Origin: Marisalimonas sp016777705
GTDB taxonomy: Bacteria; Pseudomonadota; Alphaproteobacteria; Puniceispirillales; Marisalimonadaceae
Length of the DNA stretch: 64,000 bases
Reading direction: 5' to 3'
Assembly (NCBI RefSeq): GCF_047717795.1
Contig: NZ_CP159808.1
Coordinates: 558,001 to 622,000, forward strand
Positions 44,279 through 53,295 of this stretch are shown piece by piece. Positions within the stretch are counted from its first letter, which is position 1. Each line of letters opens with the position of its first letter. The notes beneath the pieces are model-generated. The model had not been told where the DNA came from. It searched no databases and saw only the letters and a program-made list of their open reading frames with translations. A program made the translations under genes and the position numbers.

Positions 44279-45262
44279 ATGAACTTTAAGAGTTTATCTA
44301 TAATGACTATAGGAGCTATTGCATTATCAGCAACTGTTTCTGCGAAAGAGTTAAGGTTATCACATCAATGGTCAACAAAAGATGTTCGTCACAAATTTGC
44401 ACAAATTGTTGCTGATCACGTGGCTTCTGCAAACGTTGATCTAAATATAAAAATATTTCCATCTAAATCACTTTTCAAACCCAAGGAACAATATAAGCCT
44501 TTAACTAGGGGTCAATTAGATATGACTGTTTTTCCATTGTCATACGCTGGCGGTCAACAACCTGCTTATAACTTAACATTAATGCCAGGACTTGTAAAAA
44601 ATCATGATCACGCAGCTCGTATGAATTATTCACCCTTTATGGAAGAAATACAAAAAATTATGGCAACTGATGATGTTATGGTTGTAGTCCATGGATATTT
44701 AGCAGGTGGTTTTGCAGGTAAGGACAAGTGTATTACTGGTCCTAATGATGTAAAAGGTCTTCAAACAAGAGCAGCAGGAAAAGCTTTTGAAACTATGCTT
44801 GTAGGAGCTGGTGCTTCTATAGCTTCTATGCCTTCTTCAGCCATTTATAATGCAATGCAAACTGGAGTATTACAAGCTGCTAACACATCATCATCATCTT
44901 TTGTATCATACAGAATTTATGAGCAGGTTAAGTGTTATACTCCTGCAGGCAAAACTGCTTTATGGTTTATGTATCAACCACTTCTAATGAATAAGTCAGT
45001 GTTTGAAAGCTTAAATAAAAATCAACAAGAAGCTTTAATGGCCGGCGCAAAGAAGGCTGAAGCTTATTATTTAGCAGAAGCAAAAAAAGAAGATCAAGCT
45101 TCTGTAAATGTTTTCAAGAAAAATGGTGTTGAAATTAAAGAGATGTCAGCAGACGAATTCAATGCCTGGCGTTCAATAGCTAAAGAAACATCTTATAAGA
45201 AATTTGTCTCAGGTTATAAAGATGGGCAAAGATTGCTAGATTTAGCCTTATCTGTTAACTAA
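44279..45262 (+). CDS. DctP family TRAP transporter solute-binding protein
   Basis: 327 residues with a signal peptide ending near VSAKELRL (about residue 22). The DctP fold is shown by LRLSHQWSTKDVRHKFAQ at the start and the substrate-carboxylate arginine region KGLQTRAAGKAFETML near residue 160, followed by MPSSAIYNAMQTGVLQAA. The AGGGGAAG ribosome-binding site is strong. It is followed by a hairpin and then the two permease genes. The protein carries an organic acid, identity unknown. A malonyl-CoA decarboxylase gene coupled to the permease suggests a dicarboxylate. Confidence 0.92.
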   Translation: MNFKSLSIMTIGAIALSATVSAKELRLSHQWSTKDVRHKFAQIVADHVASANVDLNIKIFPSKSLFKPKEQYKPLTRGQLDMTVFPLSYAGGQQPAYNLTLMPGLVKNHDHAARMNYSPFMEEIQKIMATDDVMVVVHGYLAGGFAGKDKCITGPNDVKGLQTRAAGKAFETMLVGAGASIASMPSSAIYNAMQTGVLQAANTSSSSFVSYRIYEQVKCYTPAGKTALWFMYQPLLMNKSVFESLNKNQQEALMAGAKKAEAYYLAEAKKEDQASVNVFKKNGVEIKEMSADEFNAWRSIAKETSYKKFVSGYKDGQRLLDLALSVN

Positions 45263-45267
45263 TAACA

Positions 45268-45299
45268 AATAATGGCGGGATATATCTCGCCATTATTTT
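45268..45299 (+). terminator. hairpin between dctP and the small permease
   Basis: AATAATGGCG (45268-45277) pairs exactly with 45288-45297, and a further G-T, G-C, A-T extension closes a TATA loop, with TTTT directly after. It begins 5 bases past the dctP stop and ends before the small permease gene. It should cut transcription partly, leaving more binding-protein message than permease message. Confidence 0.8.
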
Positions 45300-45317
45300 A
45301 TTTCTATTAAAATTATT

Positions 45318-45830
45318 ATGATTGATAACTATATAAAATTTTCAAAAAATCTATCTAGAATAGCCGGAGTAATTGCTGCATTTATGATTTTAACTGCCGT
45401 ACTTATTACTGTAGAAATGATATGGGTTAGGTTTGTTTTAAATTATTCAACTGCATGGCAAACAGAAACTGTTATATACATGATGGTTGGCGCTACTTTA
45501 ATTGGCTTATCTTATGTGCAGGTTCTAAGAGGACATGTTAATGTAGATCTTTTACCTATGTTAATTAGACCTAAATATCAGAAAATTCTAGCCTGCTTAA
45601 CTAGTGTAACTAGTATAATCATTGTTTTTATCATGTTCATATATGGATTTGATTATTGGCTTGTAGCTTATGAAAAAAACTGGACATCAGATACTGTTAC
45701 TGCGGTACCCTTAAAATACCCTTATTTAGCACTGCCCATTGGCTTTGGTCTTTTTTTAAATCAATTGATAGCTGATTTCATTTCTATGATAACAAATAGA
45801 GAATTGCCTTTTGATAAAGGAATTAAATAA
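45318..45830 (+). CDS. TRAP transporter small permease (DctQ)
   Basis: 170 residues with four predicted membrane helices. The TRAP small-subunit pattern is visible in TAVLITVEMIWVRFVLNYS, AWQTETVIYMMVGATLIGLSYV and LRGHVNVDLL, followed by ALPIGFGLFLNQLIAD. It forms the DctQ part of the transporter with the DctM protein encoded 1 base after its stop. Family assignment is firm. Confidence 0.9.
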   Translation: MIDNYIKFSKNLSRIAGVIAAFMILTAVLITVEMIWVRFVLNYSTAWQTETVIYMMVGATLIGLSYVQVLRGHVNVDLLPMLIRPKYQKILACLTSVTSIIIVFIMFIYGFDYWLVAYEKNWTSDTVTAVPLKYPYLALPIGFGLFLNQLIADFISMITNRELPFDKGIK

Positions 45831-45831
45831 T

Positions 45832-47148
45832 ATGGATCCTTTATCACTTGGTTTATTAGTTGCCTTTACAACCATTTTAATTTTATTCTCTGGTGTGTCC
45901 GTTGCTAATGGTTTGTTAATAGTTTCGTGTCTTTTTTTATTTGTGTTTGATGGTTTTCGTTCTTTAGAGTTGATGCCTGAAATTTTTTACGGCCATCTTG
46001 ATAACTTCGCTCTTTTATCTATTCCAATGTTTATAATAATGGGTGCTGCTATATCTTCGACTAGAGCTGGAGCAGATTTATATGAAGCTCTAGATAGATG
46101 GCTTACACGTGTTCCTGGTGGATTAGTAATATCTAATTTAGGAGCATGTGCTCTATTTGCAGCTATGTCTGGATCAAGTCCAGCTACTTGTGCAGCTATT
46201 GGAAAAATGGGTATTCCTGAAATGAAGAAAAGAGGTTATTCAGACGAAGTTGCATCTGGGTCAATAGCTGCGGGTGGTACCTTGGGCATATTAATACCGC
46301 CTTCAGTTACAATGATTGTGTATGGTATTTCTACTGAAACGTCAATTGGACGTTTGTTTTTGGCGGGAGCTATTCCAGGTCTTTTACTTGTTTTTCTTTT
46401 TATGTTGTGGTCAATTTTTTCAACATGGAAAAGTGGTAATATTGATGCTTTAAATAGAAAAAGCTTCAGTTGGAAAGAACGTTTGGAAATACTTCCTAGA
46501 GTTATTCCATTTTTTGCAATAATTTTAGGAGTGTTATATTCACTATATGGTGGTGTTGCCACTCCTTCTGAAACAGCAGCAGTTGGGGCTATTTTATGCT
46601 TAATTGTAGCTGTTGTAATTTATAAACTTTGGGCACCAAAATCATTGTGGGTGGTCTTAAGAGACTCAACAAGAGAGTCTATCATGATACTCTTTATTAT
46701 TGCAGCAGCAGGAGTTTTTTCTTATATGCTTTCAAGTCTGTTCATTACTCAAAGTATAGCTGAATGGATAGGGACTTTAGATGTAAATCGTTGGGTTTTG
46801 ATGTTAACTATTAATATATTTTTATTAATAGCTGGTTTCTTTCTTCCTCCAGTGGCTGTGATTGTTATGGCCGCTCCAATTTTATTGCCTATAATTATTA
46901 ACGCTGGTTTTGATCCTTATTGGTTTGCTGTTATACTAACAATCAACATGGAAATCGGCCTTATTTCTCCACCAGTAGGTCTTAATTTATATGTAATTAA
47001 TGGAATAGCTCCTGAAATACCTCTTAACAAAATCCTTAAGGGTTCTTTGCCATTTGTAATGTGTATGGTTATTGCAATTATATTATTATGTATTTTCCCA
47101 GATATAGCTACTTGGTTACCAAACTATATTATGGGTGGTATAAAATGA
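45832..47148 (+). CDS. TRAP transporter large permease (DctM)
   Basis: 438 residues from the ATG at 45832, which has AAAGGA ahead of it; an earlier in-frame start at 45811 overlaps dctQ and is less likely. It shows about 12 membrane segments with the classic AAMSGSSPATCAAIGKMGIPEM block near residue 110, GTLGILIPPSVTMIVYG, LGVLYSLYGGVATPSETAAVGA and LISPPVGLNLYVI. It is the elevator subunit that moves sodium ions and organic acid. It overlaps the malonyl-CoA decarboxylase start in an ATGA. Confidence 0.93.
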   Translation: MDPLSLGLLVAFTTILILFSGVSVANGLLIVSCLFLFVFDGFRSLELMPEIFYGHLDNFALLSIPMFIIMGAAISSTRAGADLYEALDRWLTRVPGGLVISNLGACALFAAMSGSSPATCAAIGKMGIPEMKKRGYSDEVASGSIAAGGTLGILIPPSVTMIVYGISTETSIGRLFLAGAIPGLLLVFLFMLWSIFSTWKSGNIDALNRKSFSWKERLEILPRVIPFFAIILGVLYSLYGGVATPSETAAVGAILCLIVAVVIYKLWAPKSLWVVLRDSTRESIMILFIIAAAGVFSYMLSSLFITQSIAEWIGTLDVNRWVLMLTINIFLLIAGFFLPPVAVIVMAAPILLPIIINAGFDPYWFAVILTINMEIGLISPPVGLNLYVINGIAPEIPLNKILKGSLPFVMCMVIAIILLCIFPDIATWLPNYIMGGIK

Positions 47149-48449
47149 GTAAAATGAAGTTTTTTCAAGAGTTGATTAATTCACTCTTTGATAAACCTAT
47201 TAAAAGTAATTCGTTCAATATTTTTCAAGATAAAAGTAAATCTATTACCACAAAAGATTATATCGAAAACGTAGCTTCTGCAAAAGGAGAGGTTTCTGCC
47301 TTAGGTTACGCTGAATTGCTAATGAAACATTGTGAAGCATTAAATGATAAAGAGCTGTTGAACTTTTTTAAGTTAATTAGGGATAATTTTGAAATAACTT
47401 CTGATGAATTATCTTATGCTATAGAGAAATATCTACGTGCAAAGAACTCTGAAAACTTAGTTCAATTGATGAAAGTCGCAGAACCTAAGCGACGTGAAAT
47501 CTTTAGAAGATGCAACGGAATATCAAGGGGTACTATAAGGTTAGTTAATCTTAGAAAAAGGCTATTAGGTATTATAACTAAACACCCAGAACTTAAAGCT
47601 GTAGATTATGATCTCGTTTATTTATTTAAAAATTGGTTTAATAGGGGATTCCTTATTTTAAGGCCTATAAATTGGGAAACTCCTGCTCATATATTAGAAA
47701 AAATTATAGCTTATGAAGCTGTTCACGAAATTAATTCATGGGATGAATTAAGATCACGTTTAGCTCCTAAAGATAGACGATGCTTTGCATTTTTTCATCC
47801 TGCAATGCAAGATGAACCTATCATATTTGTTGAAGTTGCACTTATGAAAGAGGTGCCTTCTAAAATTCAAGATGTCCTTCAGGAGAAAAGAAATGTCTTT
47901 GAACCAGAAGAAACAACTGTGGCAGTTTTTTATTCTATATCTAACTGTCAAAAAGGATTAGCAGGTATTTCTTTCGGTAATTTTTTAATTAAGCAAGTTG
48001 CCAATGATTTAAATCTAGAGTTTAAAAATCTCAAGAAATTTGTAACTCTATCTCCAGTACCTGGATTAAGAAAATGGATTAGTGATAAACACCCAAAATT
48101 TGCAAAGAGCATAGAAAAATTAAAGCGACCTGAACAATTTTTGAAAGTTTATGACAATATGATGGAGTATGTTGGTAAGTATTTTTTGAGCTCTGAAAGA
48201 ACTGATAAGATGCCAAACGATCCAGTTGCAAGGTTTCATTTAGGTAATGGAGCATCCTTAGAGCAAATTAATTATTTAGGTGATGTATCGTCCAATGGGA
48301 TAAATTTATCTGCCGGTTTAATGGTTAATTATCTTTATGATCTCGATAAAGTAGAGAAAAACCATGAATTGTATACATCAGAAAATAAAATTAATATTTC
48401 AAAAAATGCTAAAAAGGTATTATTAAAGTATACGAAAGAAACTCTCTAA
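47145..48449 (+). CDS. malonyl-CoA decarboxylase
   Basis: 434 residues from the ATG at 47145, which overlaps the dctM stop (ATGA) and has GGTGG ahead; the longer reading from 47061 lies inside dctM. The N-terminal helical domain (about 20-120) and the C-terminal catalytic domain have CQKGLAGISFGNFLIKQV near residue 268, FVTLSPVPGLRKWI near residue 299, and RFHLGNGASLEQINYLGD near residue 365. It turns malonyl-CoA into acetyl-CoA. Coupling to the TRAP permease suggests malonate or another malonyl-CoA-forming substrate as cargo, but no malonyl-CoA synthetase gene is seen. Confidence 0.9.
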   Translation: MSKMKFFQELINSLFDKPIKSNSFNIFQDKSKSITTKDYIENVASAKGEVSALGYAELLMKHCEALNDKELLNFFKLIRDNFEITSDELSYAIEKYLRAKNSENLVQLMKVAEPKRREIFRRCNGISRGTIRLVNLRKRLLGIITKHPELKAVDYDLVYLFKNWFNRGFLILRPINWETPAHILEKIIAYEAVHEINSWDELRSRLAPKDRRCFAFFHPAMQDEPIIFVEVALMKEVPSKIQDVLQEKRNVFEPEETTVAVFYSISNCQKGLAGISFGNFLIKQVANDLNLEFKNLKKFVTLSPVPGLRKWISDKHPKFAKSIEKLKRPEQFLKVYDNMMEYVGKYFLSSERTDKMPNDPVARFHLGNGASLEQINYLGDVSSNGINLSAGLMVNYLYDLDKVEKNHELYTSENKINISKNAKKVLLKYTKETL

Positions 48450-48469
48450 TTATGTTTAAAAGGAAAAAA

Positions 48470-48859
48470 ATGACTATTTTAAAATATTTTCTTGTTTTTT
48501 TATCTATCTCTTTATTTTCTAATAATCTTTTGGCTAAAGAGACAAAATATAGTTGTAAACCTCAAAGTGCAGCTGCAGTAAGATCCAATGGTATTCAAGT
48601 TTTTAAAATTTCTGGTAAAGAAAAGCCTGTTGAAATAACCATCAAAGACGGAGAAGGTCTGAACTCGGGGCTCTTTATGGTAAATAATTCAAAATATGAA
48701 ATTTTAGATTTAGGAACTGGCAAGGCATATGCTTTTGATAAGAATGAACCCTGGACACATATTCAAGATATATTTTTTTTAGATAATGATAACTTGTCAT
48801 TCATTTTAGCTGCGAATGCATCTATTACGAGATATATTTGTGAAGAAAAAACAAAATAA
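48470..48859 (+). CDS. small exported protein of unknown function
   Basis: 129 residues from the ATG at 48470, preceded by AAAAGGA; the ATG six codons upstream at 48452 is an alternative. A signal peptide is clear (ILKYFLVFLSISLFSNNLLA, cleaved before KETKYSC). The mature part is about 100 residues with two cysteines (YSCKPQS and RYICEEK), possibly a disulfide, and no domain that I recognise. It follows the malonyl-CoA decarboxylase with 20 bases between and precedes an Ldh gene. Function unknown. Confidence 0.72.
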   Translation: MTILKYFLVFLSISLFSNNLLAKETKYSCKPQSAAAVRSNGIQVFKISGKEKPVEITIKDGEGLNSGLFMVNNSKYEILDLGTGKAYAFDKNEPWTHIQDIFFLDNDNLSFILAANASITRYICEEKTK

Positions 48860-48885
48860 AGCTGGATTTAAAATTTAGGCCTAAA

Positions 48886-49914
48886 ATGTTTACACGCTCT
48901 CAATTAATGAAATTTTGTACATCTATTTTTACATCTTTTGGAATGGATGACGAAAAAGCTAATGATACATCAGATATTTTGATAGAGGCTGATATGATGG
49001 GTCATTCTACTCATGGTGTTAGACTGCTTCCATTGTATATAAAAGATATTGAAATGGGTAATATGAAAATCTCTGGTAAAGAGGATGTTTTAAAAGATCT
49101 TGGTAGCTCTATAACTCTAGACGGTAAACAATTACCAGGTATATGGTTAACAAAAAAATCTTTAAAACTTGCATCAGAAAGAGCAAAAAAGCATGGTACA
49201 GCTACGGTTCTTATTAGAAACAGTCATCATAATGGAGCTTTAGCCGCGTATATGTTACCAATTGTTAAGAAAGGTTTGATTGGTATAATTAAAAGCTCTG
49301 TTCCTTCAACGGCAACAGTTGCTCCATATGGTGGAGTTAAGGCTTTACTCTCGCCAAATCCTATGGCGTTGGCTTACCCTACAAATAATAATCCTGTAAT
49401 AATTGATATTAGCGCATCTATCACCACTAATAATATGATTGCTGACAAAATTTCAAAAAAAGAAATGTTTGACTTCAATTGTTTGTTAACCTCCGATGGA
49501 ACGCCAACTAATGACCCTTTTGAAGTGCAAAATAAAAATGGAACTGTTATGCCAGTAGGTGGTCTTGAGTATGGGCATAAAGGTTTTGGCCTAGCACTTG
49601 GTATTGAGGCATTATCTCAAGGTTTATCGGGTTCTGGGAGAAGCAAAAAACCCAAATCAATGAATCTCTCAACTTTTGTTCAAGTTATTGACCCTGAGGC
49701 ATTTTCTGGTTTAGAAGCCTTCAAAGACGAGATGACTTTTCTTTCTCAACAATGTCTAAATAACGAACCTATTGATAAGAACAAGAGAGTTAGAATGCCT
49801 GGAGAAAAAGCTTTGTCGAGAAGAGATAAGTCTGTTAAAAATGGCATATCATTGAATCAAGATGTTATAAACACCTTAGAAAAACTTGGTGAAAAATTTA
49901 AAATAAATCTGTAA
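48886..49914 (+). CDS. Ldh family NAD(P)-dependent oxidoreductase, second copy
   Basis: 342 residues, about 30 shorter than the copy at 23949. The family blocks are GHSTHGVRLLPLYIKDIE near residue 44 with the catalytic histidine, RNSHHNGALAAYMLP near residue 106, and the C-terminal GLEYGHKGFGLALGIEALSQG. The middle segment STSTVAEGK, present in the other copy, is replaced here by DISASITTNN, a loop change in the cofactor pocket. It is the last gene of the run from dctP and is convergent with the MarR gene. Substrate unknown. Confidence 0.85.
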   Translation: MFTRSQLMKFCTSIFTSFGMDDEKANDTSDILIEADMMGHSTHGVRLLPLYIKDIEMGNMKISGKEDVLKDLGSSITLDGKQLPGIWLTKKSLKLASERAKKHGTATVLIRNSHHNGALAAYMLPIVKKGLIGIIKSSVPSTATVAPYGGVKALLSPNPMALAYPTNNNPVIIDISASITTNNMIADKISKKEMFDFNCLLTSDGTPTNDPFEVQNKNGTVMPVGGLEYGHKGFGLALGIEALSQGLSGSGRSKKPKSMNLSTFVQVIDPEAFSGLEAFKDEMTFLSQQCLNNEPIDKNKRVRMPGEKALSRRDKSVKNGISLNQDVINTLEKLGEKFKINL

Positions 49915-49924
49915 ATAAACTGAC

Positions 49925-50374
49925 TTATCTACCCCGCCATTCACTCACTTCCCCTAGTATATCTATGAGTGTTGATAATTTCTCTTCGCCATAACGTTTT
50001 TGAATAGCATTATATATCAATTCTACATCTGGTGCTATTTTATTAAGTATCTCTTTACCTGAGTTCGTTAAGCTTAAGTTAACTCTTCTTCCATCTTTAG
50101 CATCGACAAATCGTGAAATATATTGGTCTTTTTCAAGCTTACCTATAATTCTTGAGAGACTTGGAGCTAATATACAAGCGTCAAAAGCGACTTGTCCTGC
50201 ATCAGAGTCTCCCTTTTCGCCTAATACCCTTAATACTCTCCATTGTTGTTCAGTAAAGCCATGTTTAGCTAAAACAGGTCTAAATGAGAGCATCATTGCC
50301 TCTCTAGCTCTTAACATAGCTATCGGTAATGATTTACTAGTATCAGGATAAGATTTGTTAATTTCTTTATTCAT
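49925..50374 (-). CDS. MarR family regulator, HpaR-like
   Basis: 149 residues. A winged helix-turn-helix is centred on FTEQQWRVLRVLGEKG and LAPSLSRIIGKLEKDQYISR, with DGRRVNLSLTNSGKE as the wing. The opening SLPIAMLRAREAMMLSFRPVL is the pattern of HpaR, the repressor of homoprotocatechuate genes. It is divergent from an HpaI-type aldolase at 50638, the kind of gene HpaR regulates elsewhere, and a 19-base palindrome lies between them. No ring-cleavage genes are present, so the inducer here may differ. Confidence 0.88.
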   Translation of the reverse strand: MNKEINKSYPDTSKSLPIAMLRAREAMMLSFRPVLAKHGFTEQQWRVLRVLGEKGDSDAGQVAFDACILAPSLSRIIGKLEKDQYISRFVDAKDGRRVNLSLTNSGKEILNKIAPDVELIYNAIQKRYGEEKLSTLIDILGEVSEWRGR

Positions 50375-50534
50375 TTAAAAGCCCCCACCTTTTTGGGCAC
50401 ATTAAAGAAAAGATTTAATTAATAAAGGTTTTAAAACTTAACATATTAAATATTAGCGTGTTTTAAATAAAATTTTAATATGATCAATAGTAAAGTGACT
50501 AATTTTTTGATCAAATAAGAATATTGAATAGACT

Positions 50535-50553
50535 AAATCATATTATATGATTT
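50535..50553. promoter_or_regulatory. 19-base perfect palindrome, candidate HpaR-like operator
   Basis: AAATCATAT and its exact complement ATATGATTT flank one central T at 50544. It lies in the 263-base spacer between the MarR-type gene and the divergent aldolase, about 85-103 bases before the aldolase ATG. Length and symmetry suit a MarR dimer. The rest of the spacer is AT-rich and shows no ORF. The 50380-50400 stretch has a short GCCC/GGGC pairing. Confidence 0.5.
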
Positions 50554-50637
50554 GTATTTAATAATTGAAGTTAGATAATTTTTAATATGAAATAATAATA
50601 TAAACATCTTAAAAAAAATAAATTAAGGCCTTAAATC

Positions 50638-51423
50638 ATGAAAAATATTGCAAAAGATAAAATTTTAAATAATGAACTTTGTCTTGGAGTTGGTTTAAGG
50701 CAATCAAGAACAGTAGATATAGGTAAAATCATGGCTACTTGTGATTATGATTGGTTATTTATTGATATGGAGCATAATAGCATGGATATTGACATTGCTT
50801 CCCAAATTTCTGTTGCCGCTCAGGATGCAGGAATAACTCCTATCGTCAGGGTTCCAGATTTTGCTCATCATCATGCTACAAGAGTTCTTGATTGTGGTGC
50901 AATGGGAATAGTTTTTCCACATGTTGAAAATGCAGATATTGCTAAAAAACTTGTATCCTTTTGTTTATTTCCTCCTAAAGGTCACCGTTCTATGACAGGT
51001 TCTTTGCCTCAATTAAATTTTAAATCAATGCCAATTTCAGAAGTCGCAACTACCATTAATGACAATATGCTTATTGTTGTAATGTTGGAGAGCCCTGAAG
51101 CTATTGAAAATGTTGATGAAATAGCAGCAGTTTCAGGTGTTGACGTAATACTGATAGGCACGAACGATTTATGTATGGAAATGGGGATTCCAGGAGAATA
51201 CTCGAATCCTAAAATAAAAGAAGCTTATACTAAGGTTATCAAAGCTTGTGAAAAATACAATAAAACTCCTGGAATGGGAGGTGTTTATGATGAAAAATTA
51301 ATGTCCGAATATATTGGAATGGGAATGAAATTCATATTGTCTGGATCTGATCTTTCATTTATGATGAATTCAGCAAAACAAAGATCTCAAAATCTAAGAT
51401 CTTTTCTTAAAATTAATAACTGA
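50638..51423 (+). CDS. HpcH/HpaI family aldolase, second copy
   Basis: 261 residues with DYDWLFIDMEHNSMDID near residue 33, GAMGIVFPHVENAD, the metal glutamate in VVMLESPEAIENVDE and the aspartate in LIGTNDLCMEMG. It cleaves or forms 2-oxo-4-hydroxy acids with a metal cofactor. It is not a close copy of 1587-2345; shared blocks differ throughout. TTAAGG before the ATG is a fair ribosome-binding site. The Old Yellow Enzyme gene follows in 20 bases, and the likely repressor is the divergent MarR gene. Confidence 0.9.
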   Translation: MKNIAKDKILNNELCLGVGLRQSRTVDIGKIMATCDYDWLFIDMEHNSMDIDIASQISVAAQDAGITPIVRVPDFAHHHATRVLDCGAMGIVFPHVENADIAKKLVSFCLFPPKGHRSMTGSLPQLNFKSMPISEVATTINDNMLIVVMLESPEAIENVDEIAAVSGVDVILIGTNDLCMEMGIPGEYSNPKIKEAYTKVIKACEKYNKTPGMGGVYDEKLMSEYIGMGMKFILSGSDLSFMMNSAKQRSQNLRSFLKINN

Positions 51424-51443
51424 TTATATCTGGAGTTTAAATA

Positions 51444-52580
51444 ATGAGTGAAGTGGCTTTGTTCGACCCTATTACTATTAAATCTAAAGTGTTTAGAAAC
51501 AGAATAGTTTTATCGCCTATGTGTCAATATAAGGCTGTTGATGGATTGGTAAGTGATTGGCACTTTCAACATTATTCAAGATTTGCTTTTTCAGGGCTTG
51601 GCGCTGCTTTTATTGAAGCGACCGGCGTGTCTCCTGAAGGAAGAATTGGTCATGGTTGCACTGGGATATGGAGTGACGAACATATTCAAGGCCTGTCCAA
51701 AATAGTCAAAGTTTTTAAAGAGTATAATTGTGTAAGCGGCATTCAATTAGCACATGCTGGAAGGAAAGCTAGTTTTTTAAGGCCTTGGGATGGAGCCTCG
51801 CCTATTACAAAAGAAGATTCTGATGAACCTGCATGGCAAACAATTGGACCAAGTGCAATCCCAATAAATGATAGCTCACCAACACCTAAAGAAATGACAA
51901 TTGAAGATATTGAAAAAGTAAAAAGTGATTTTAAAAAAGCAGCCCAAAGGGCAGATAAAGCTGGATTTGAAATAATTGAAATTCATGGGGCGCATGGATA
52001 TTTGTTACATTCTTTTTTCTCACCCATCTCTAATAAAAGAAATGACAAGTATGGAGGTAGTTTTGAAAATAGAACAAGGTTTGCATTAGAAACCGTTGCT
52101 GAAATTAAATCAGTTTGGCCTGAAAACAAGCCTATATTTTTTAGGATATCGTCTGTGGATGCACCAGGAGAAGGCGCTACTATTGAAGATAACGTCAAAT
52201 TTGCTAAAGCACTCAAACTTGCAGGTGTAGATGTTATAGATTGTTCTTCAGGAGGTATAACTGGTTCTCCTATATTGAATAAATCAAAAATTATTCCAGG
52301 GTTCCAAGTTCCTTATTCTGAGAAAATTAAAAATGAAGCAGGGATAAGTTCTATGGCAGTTGGAGCTATTATAAATCCAGATCAGGCTAACGATATTATA
52401 TTAAATAAAAGAGCAGATTTTGTTGCTTTAGGTCGAGAATTACTTGCTGATACTCAATGGGTTTATAAAGCAGCCACTTTTTTTAATTTAGAAAATGCCA
52501 AATCATTTCTTCCTGATAGTTATTCGTTTTATTTATCAAGAAGAGATGATTTTTTAGATAGATCGGCAAAACCTGCTTAG
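51444..52580 (+). CDS. NADH:flavin oxidoreductase, Old Yellow Enzyme family (YqjM-like)
   Basis: 378 residues. SPMCQYKAVDGLVSDWHFQHY near residue 24 contains the cysteine that marks the YqjM branch. The active-site pair is in EIHGAHGYLLHSFFSP near residue 180, and SNKRNDKYGGSFENR follows. The C-terminal phosphate-binding ADFVALGRELLAD is present. It uses FMN to reduce the C=C bond of enones or nitro compounds. Co-transcribed with the aldolase under an HpaR-like regulator, it could prepare an unsaturated ketone for that pathway. Confidence 0.92.
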   Translation: MSEVALFDPITIKSKVFRNRIVLSPMCQYKAVDGLVSDWHFQHYSRFAFSGLGAAFIEATGVSPEGRIGHGCTGIWSDEHIQGLSKIVKVFKEYNCVSGIQLAHAGRKASFLRPWDGASPITKEDSDEPAWQTIGPSAIPINDSSPTPKEMTIEDIEKVKSDFKKAAQRADKAGFEIIEIHGAHGYLLHSFFSPISNKRNDKYGGSFENRTRFALETVAEIKSVWPENKPIFFRISSVDAPGEGATIEDNVKFAKALKLAGVDVIDCSSGGITGSPILNKSKIIPGFQVPYSEKIKNEAGISSMAVGAIINPDQANDIILNKRADFVALGRELLADTQWVYKAATFFNLENAKSFLPDSYSFYLSRRDDFLDRSAKPA

Positions 52581-52586
52581 AAAAAA

Positions 52587-52913
52587 TTAACTTGTTTTTA
52601 GCTCATAAAAGTCTACTGGTTTTAATAGTTTGTTTTCTTGAGACTCTAAAGCTCCTAATTTAGCGCTTTCTTGAGTATAATTTATCCAGTCTGGATCTGA
52701 CCACATAGCAGCTCTTTTATTTTCTCTATCACCAGCATTTTTATAAACCCAAATATGAGTATACTCATTTGGATTTCCTGTTTCAGTAGTCGCAAAAAGT
52801 AAAGGGTTTCCCAAATGTTTTGACTGGGCTGGCTTTCCTAATTCACTGTATAATTTAAGATGTGACTTTATAGTTCCTGGTTTACATCTATATGTTCTAA
52901 CGTCTAAAAGCAT
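52587..52913 (-). CDS. NIPSNAP family protein
   Basis: 108 residues forming a single ferredoxin-like alpha-beta domain: VRTYRCKPGTIKSHLKLYSE at the start and TGNPNEYTHIWVYKNAGDRENKRAAMW in the middle match the NIPSNAP pattern. Small bacterial members often sit in catabolic operons and may be monooxygenase-like or ring-opening enzymes, but few have been tested. It is convergent with the Old Yellow Enzyme gene, 6 bases apart. Role unknown. Confidence 0.8.
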   Translation of the reverse strand: MLLDVRTYRCKPGTIKSHLKLYSELGKPAQSKHLGNPLLFATTETGNPNEYTHIWVYKNAGDRENKRAAMWSDPDWINYTQESAKLGALESQENKLLKPVDFYELKTS

Positions 52914-53007
52914 GACATTTCCTTGTAATAATTAAAATATTTAAATATTAACTTTATTGTATAAGAATGTAAAAAGATATTAGATATTAGAAACATAAGG
53001 TAAAAAT

Positions 53008-53295
53008 ATGACTATTGGAGAAAAAATTAATACAATAGAAAGGTTAGTTATTGATTCTTCGAGGGTTAGTCGGTATTTAGGTTATCCAAGGAAAGTTCCA
53101 ATTTGGAAAATAAGTTTTAAATTACCAAAAAATTGTTATCTTTTTCGAACCAAAGACAATTCTGATATAGCATTAGAAATAGAAAGTATGGAAGGGTTTG
53201 CAATTATTCCTTCCCTTTCTAAAGAGGAATCTATTAGACGTTTGAAAACATTAATCCCCTCAGCTGATTTAAAGGGTGAGATAAATAGAGTATGA
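53008..53295 (+). CDS. hypothetical protein, coupled to the DUF188 gene
   Basis: 95 residues with no signal peptide, membrane helix or domain I recognise. It contains a KVPIWKISFKLPKN strand region, a FRTKDNSD turn and a helical SKEESIRRLKTLIP near the C-terminus, so it is probably a small alpha-beta protein. ATAAGG precedes the ATG. Its stop overlaps the start of the DUF188 gene by four bases (ATGA), so it is likely real and works near that protein. Confidence 0.6.
   Translation: MTIGEKINTIERLVIDSSRVSRYLGYPRKVPIWKISFKLPKNCYLFRTKDNSDIALEIESMEGFAIIPSLSKEESIRRLKTLIPSADLKGEINRV

Noticed and set aside
53137..53160. TTCGAA-type tRNA T-loop on the minus strand
   Set aside because: It falls in a coding region and lacks a pairing T-stem, acceptor stem and anticodon arm.
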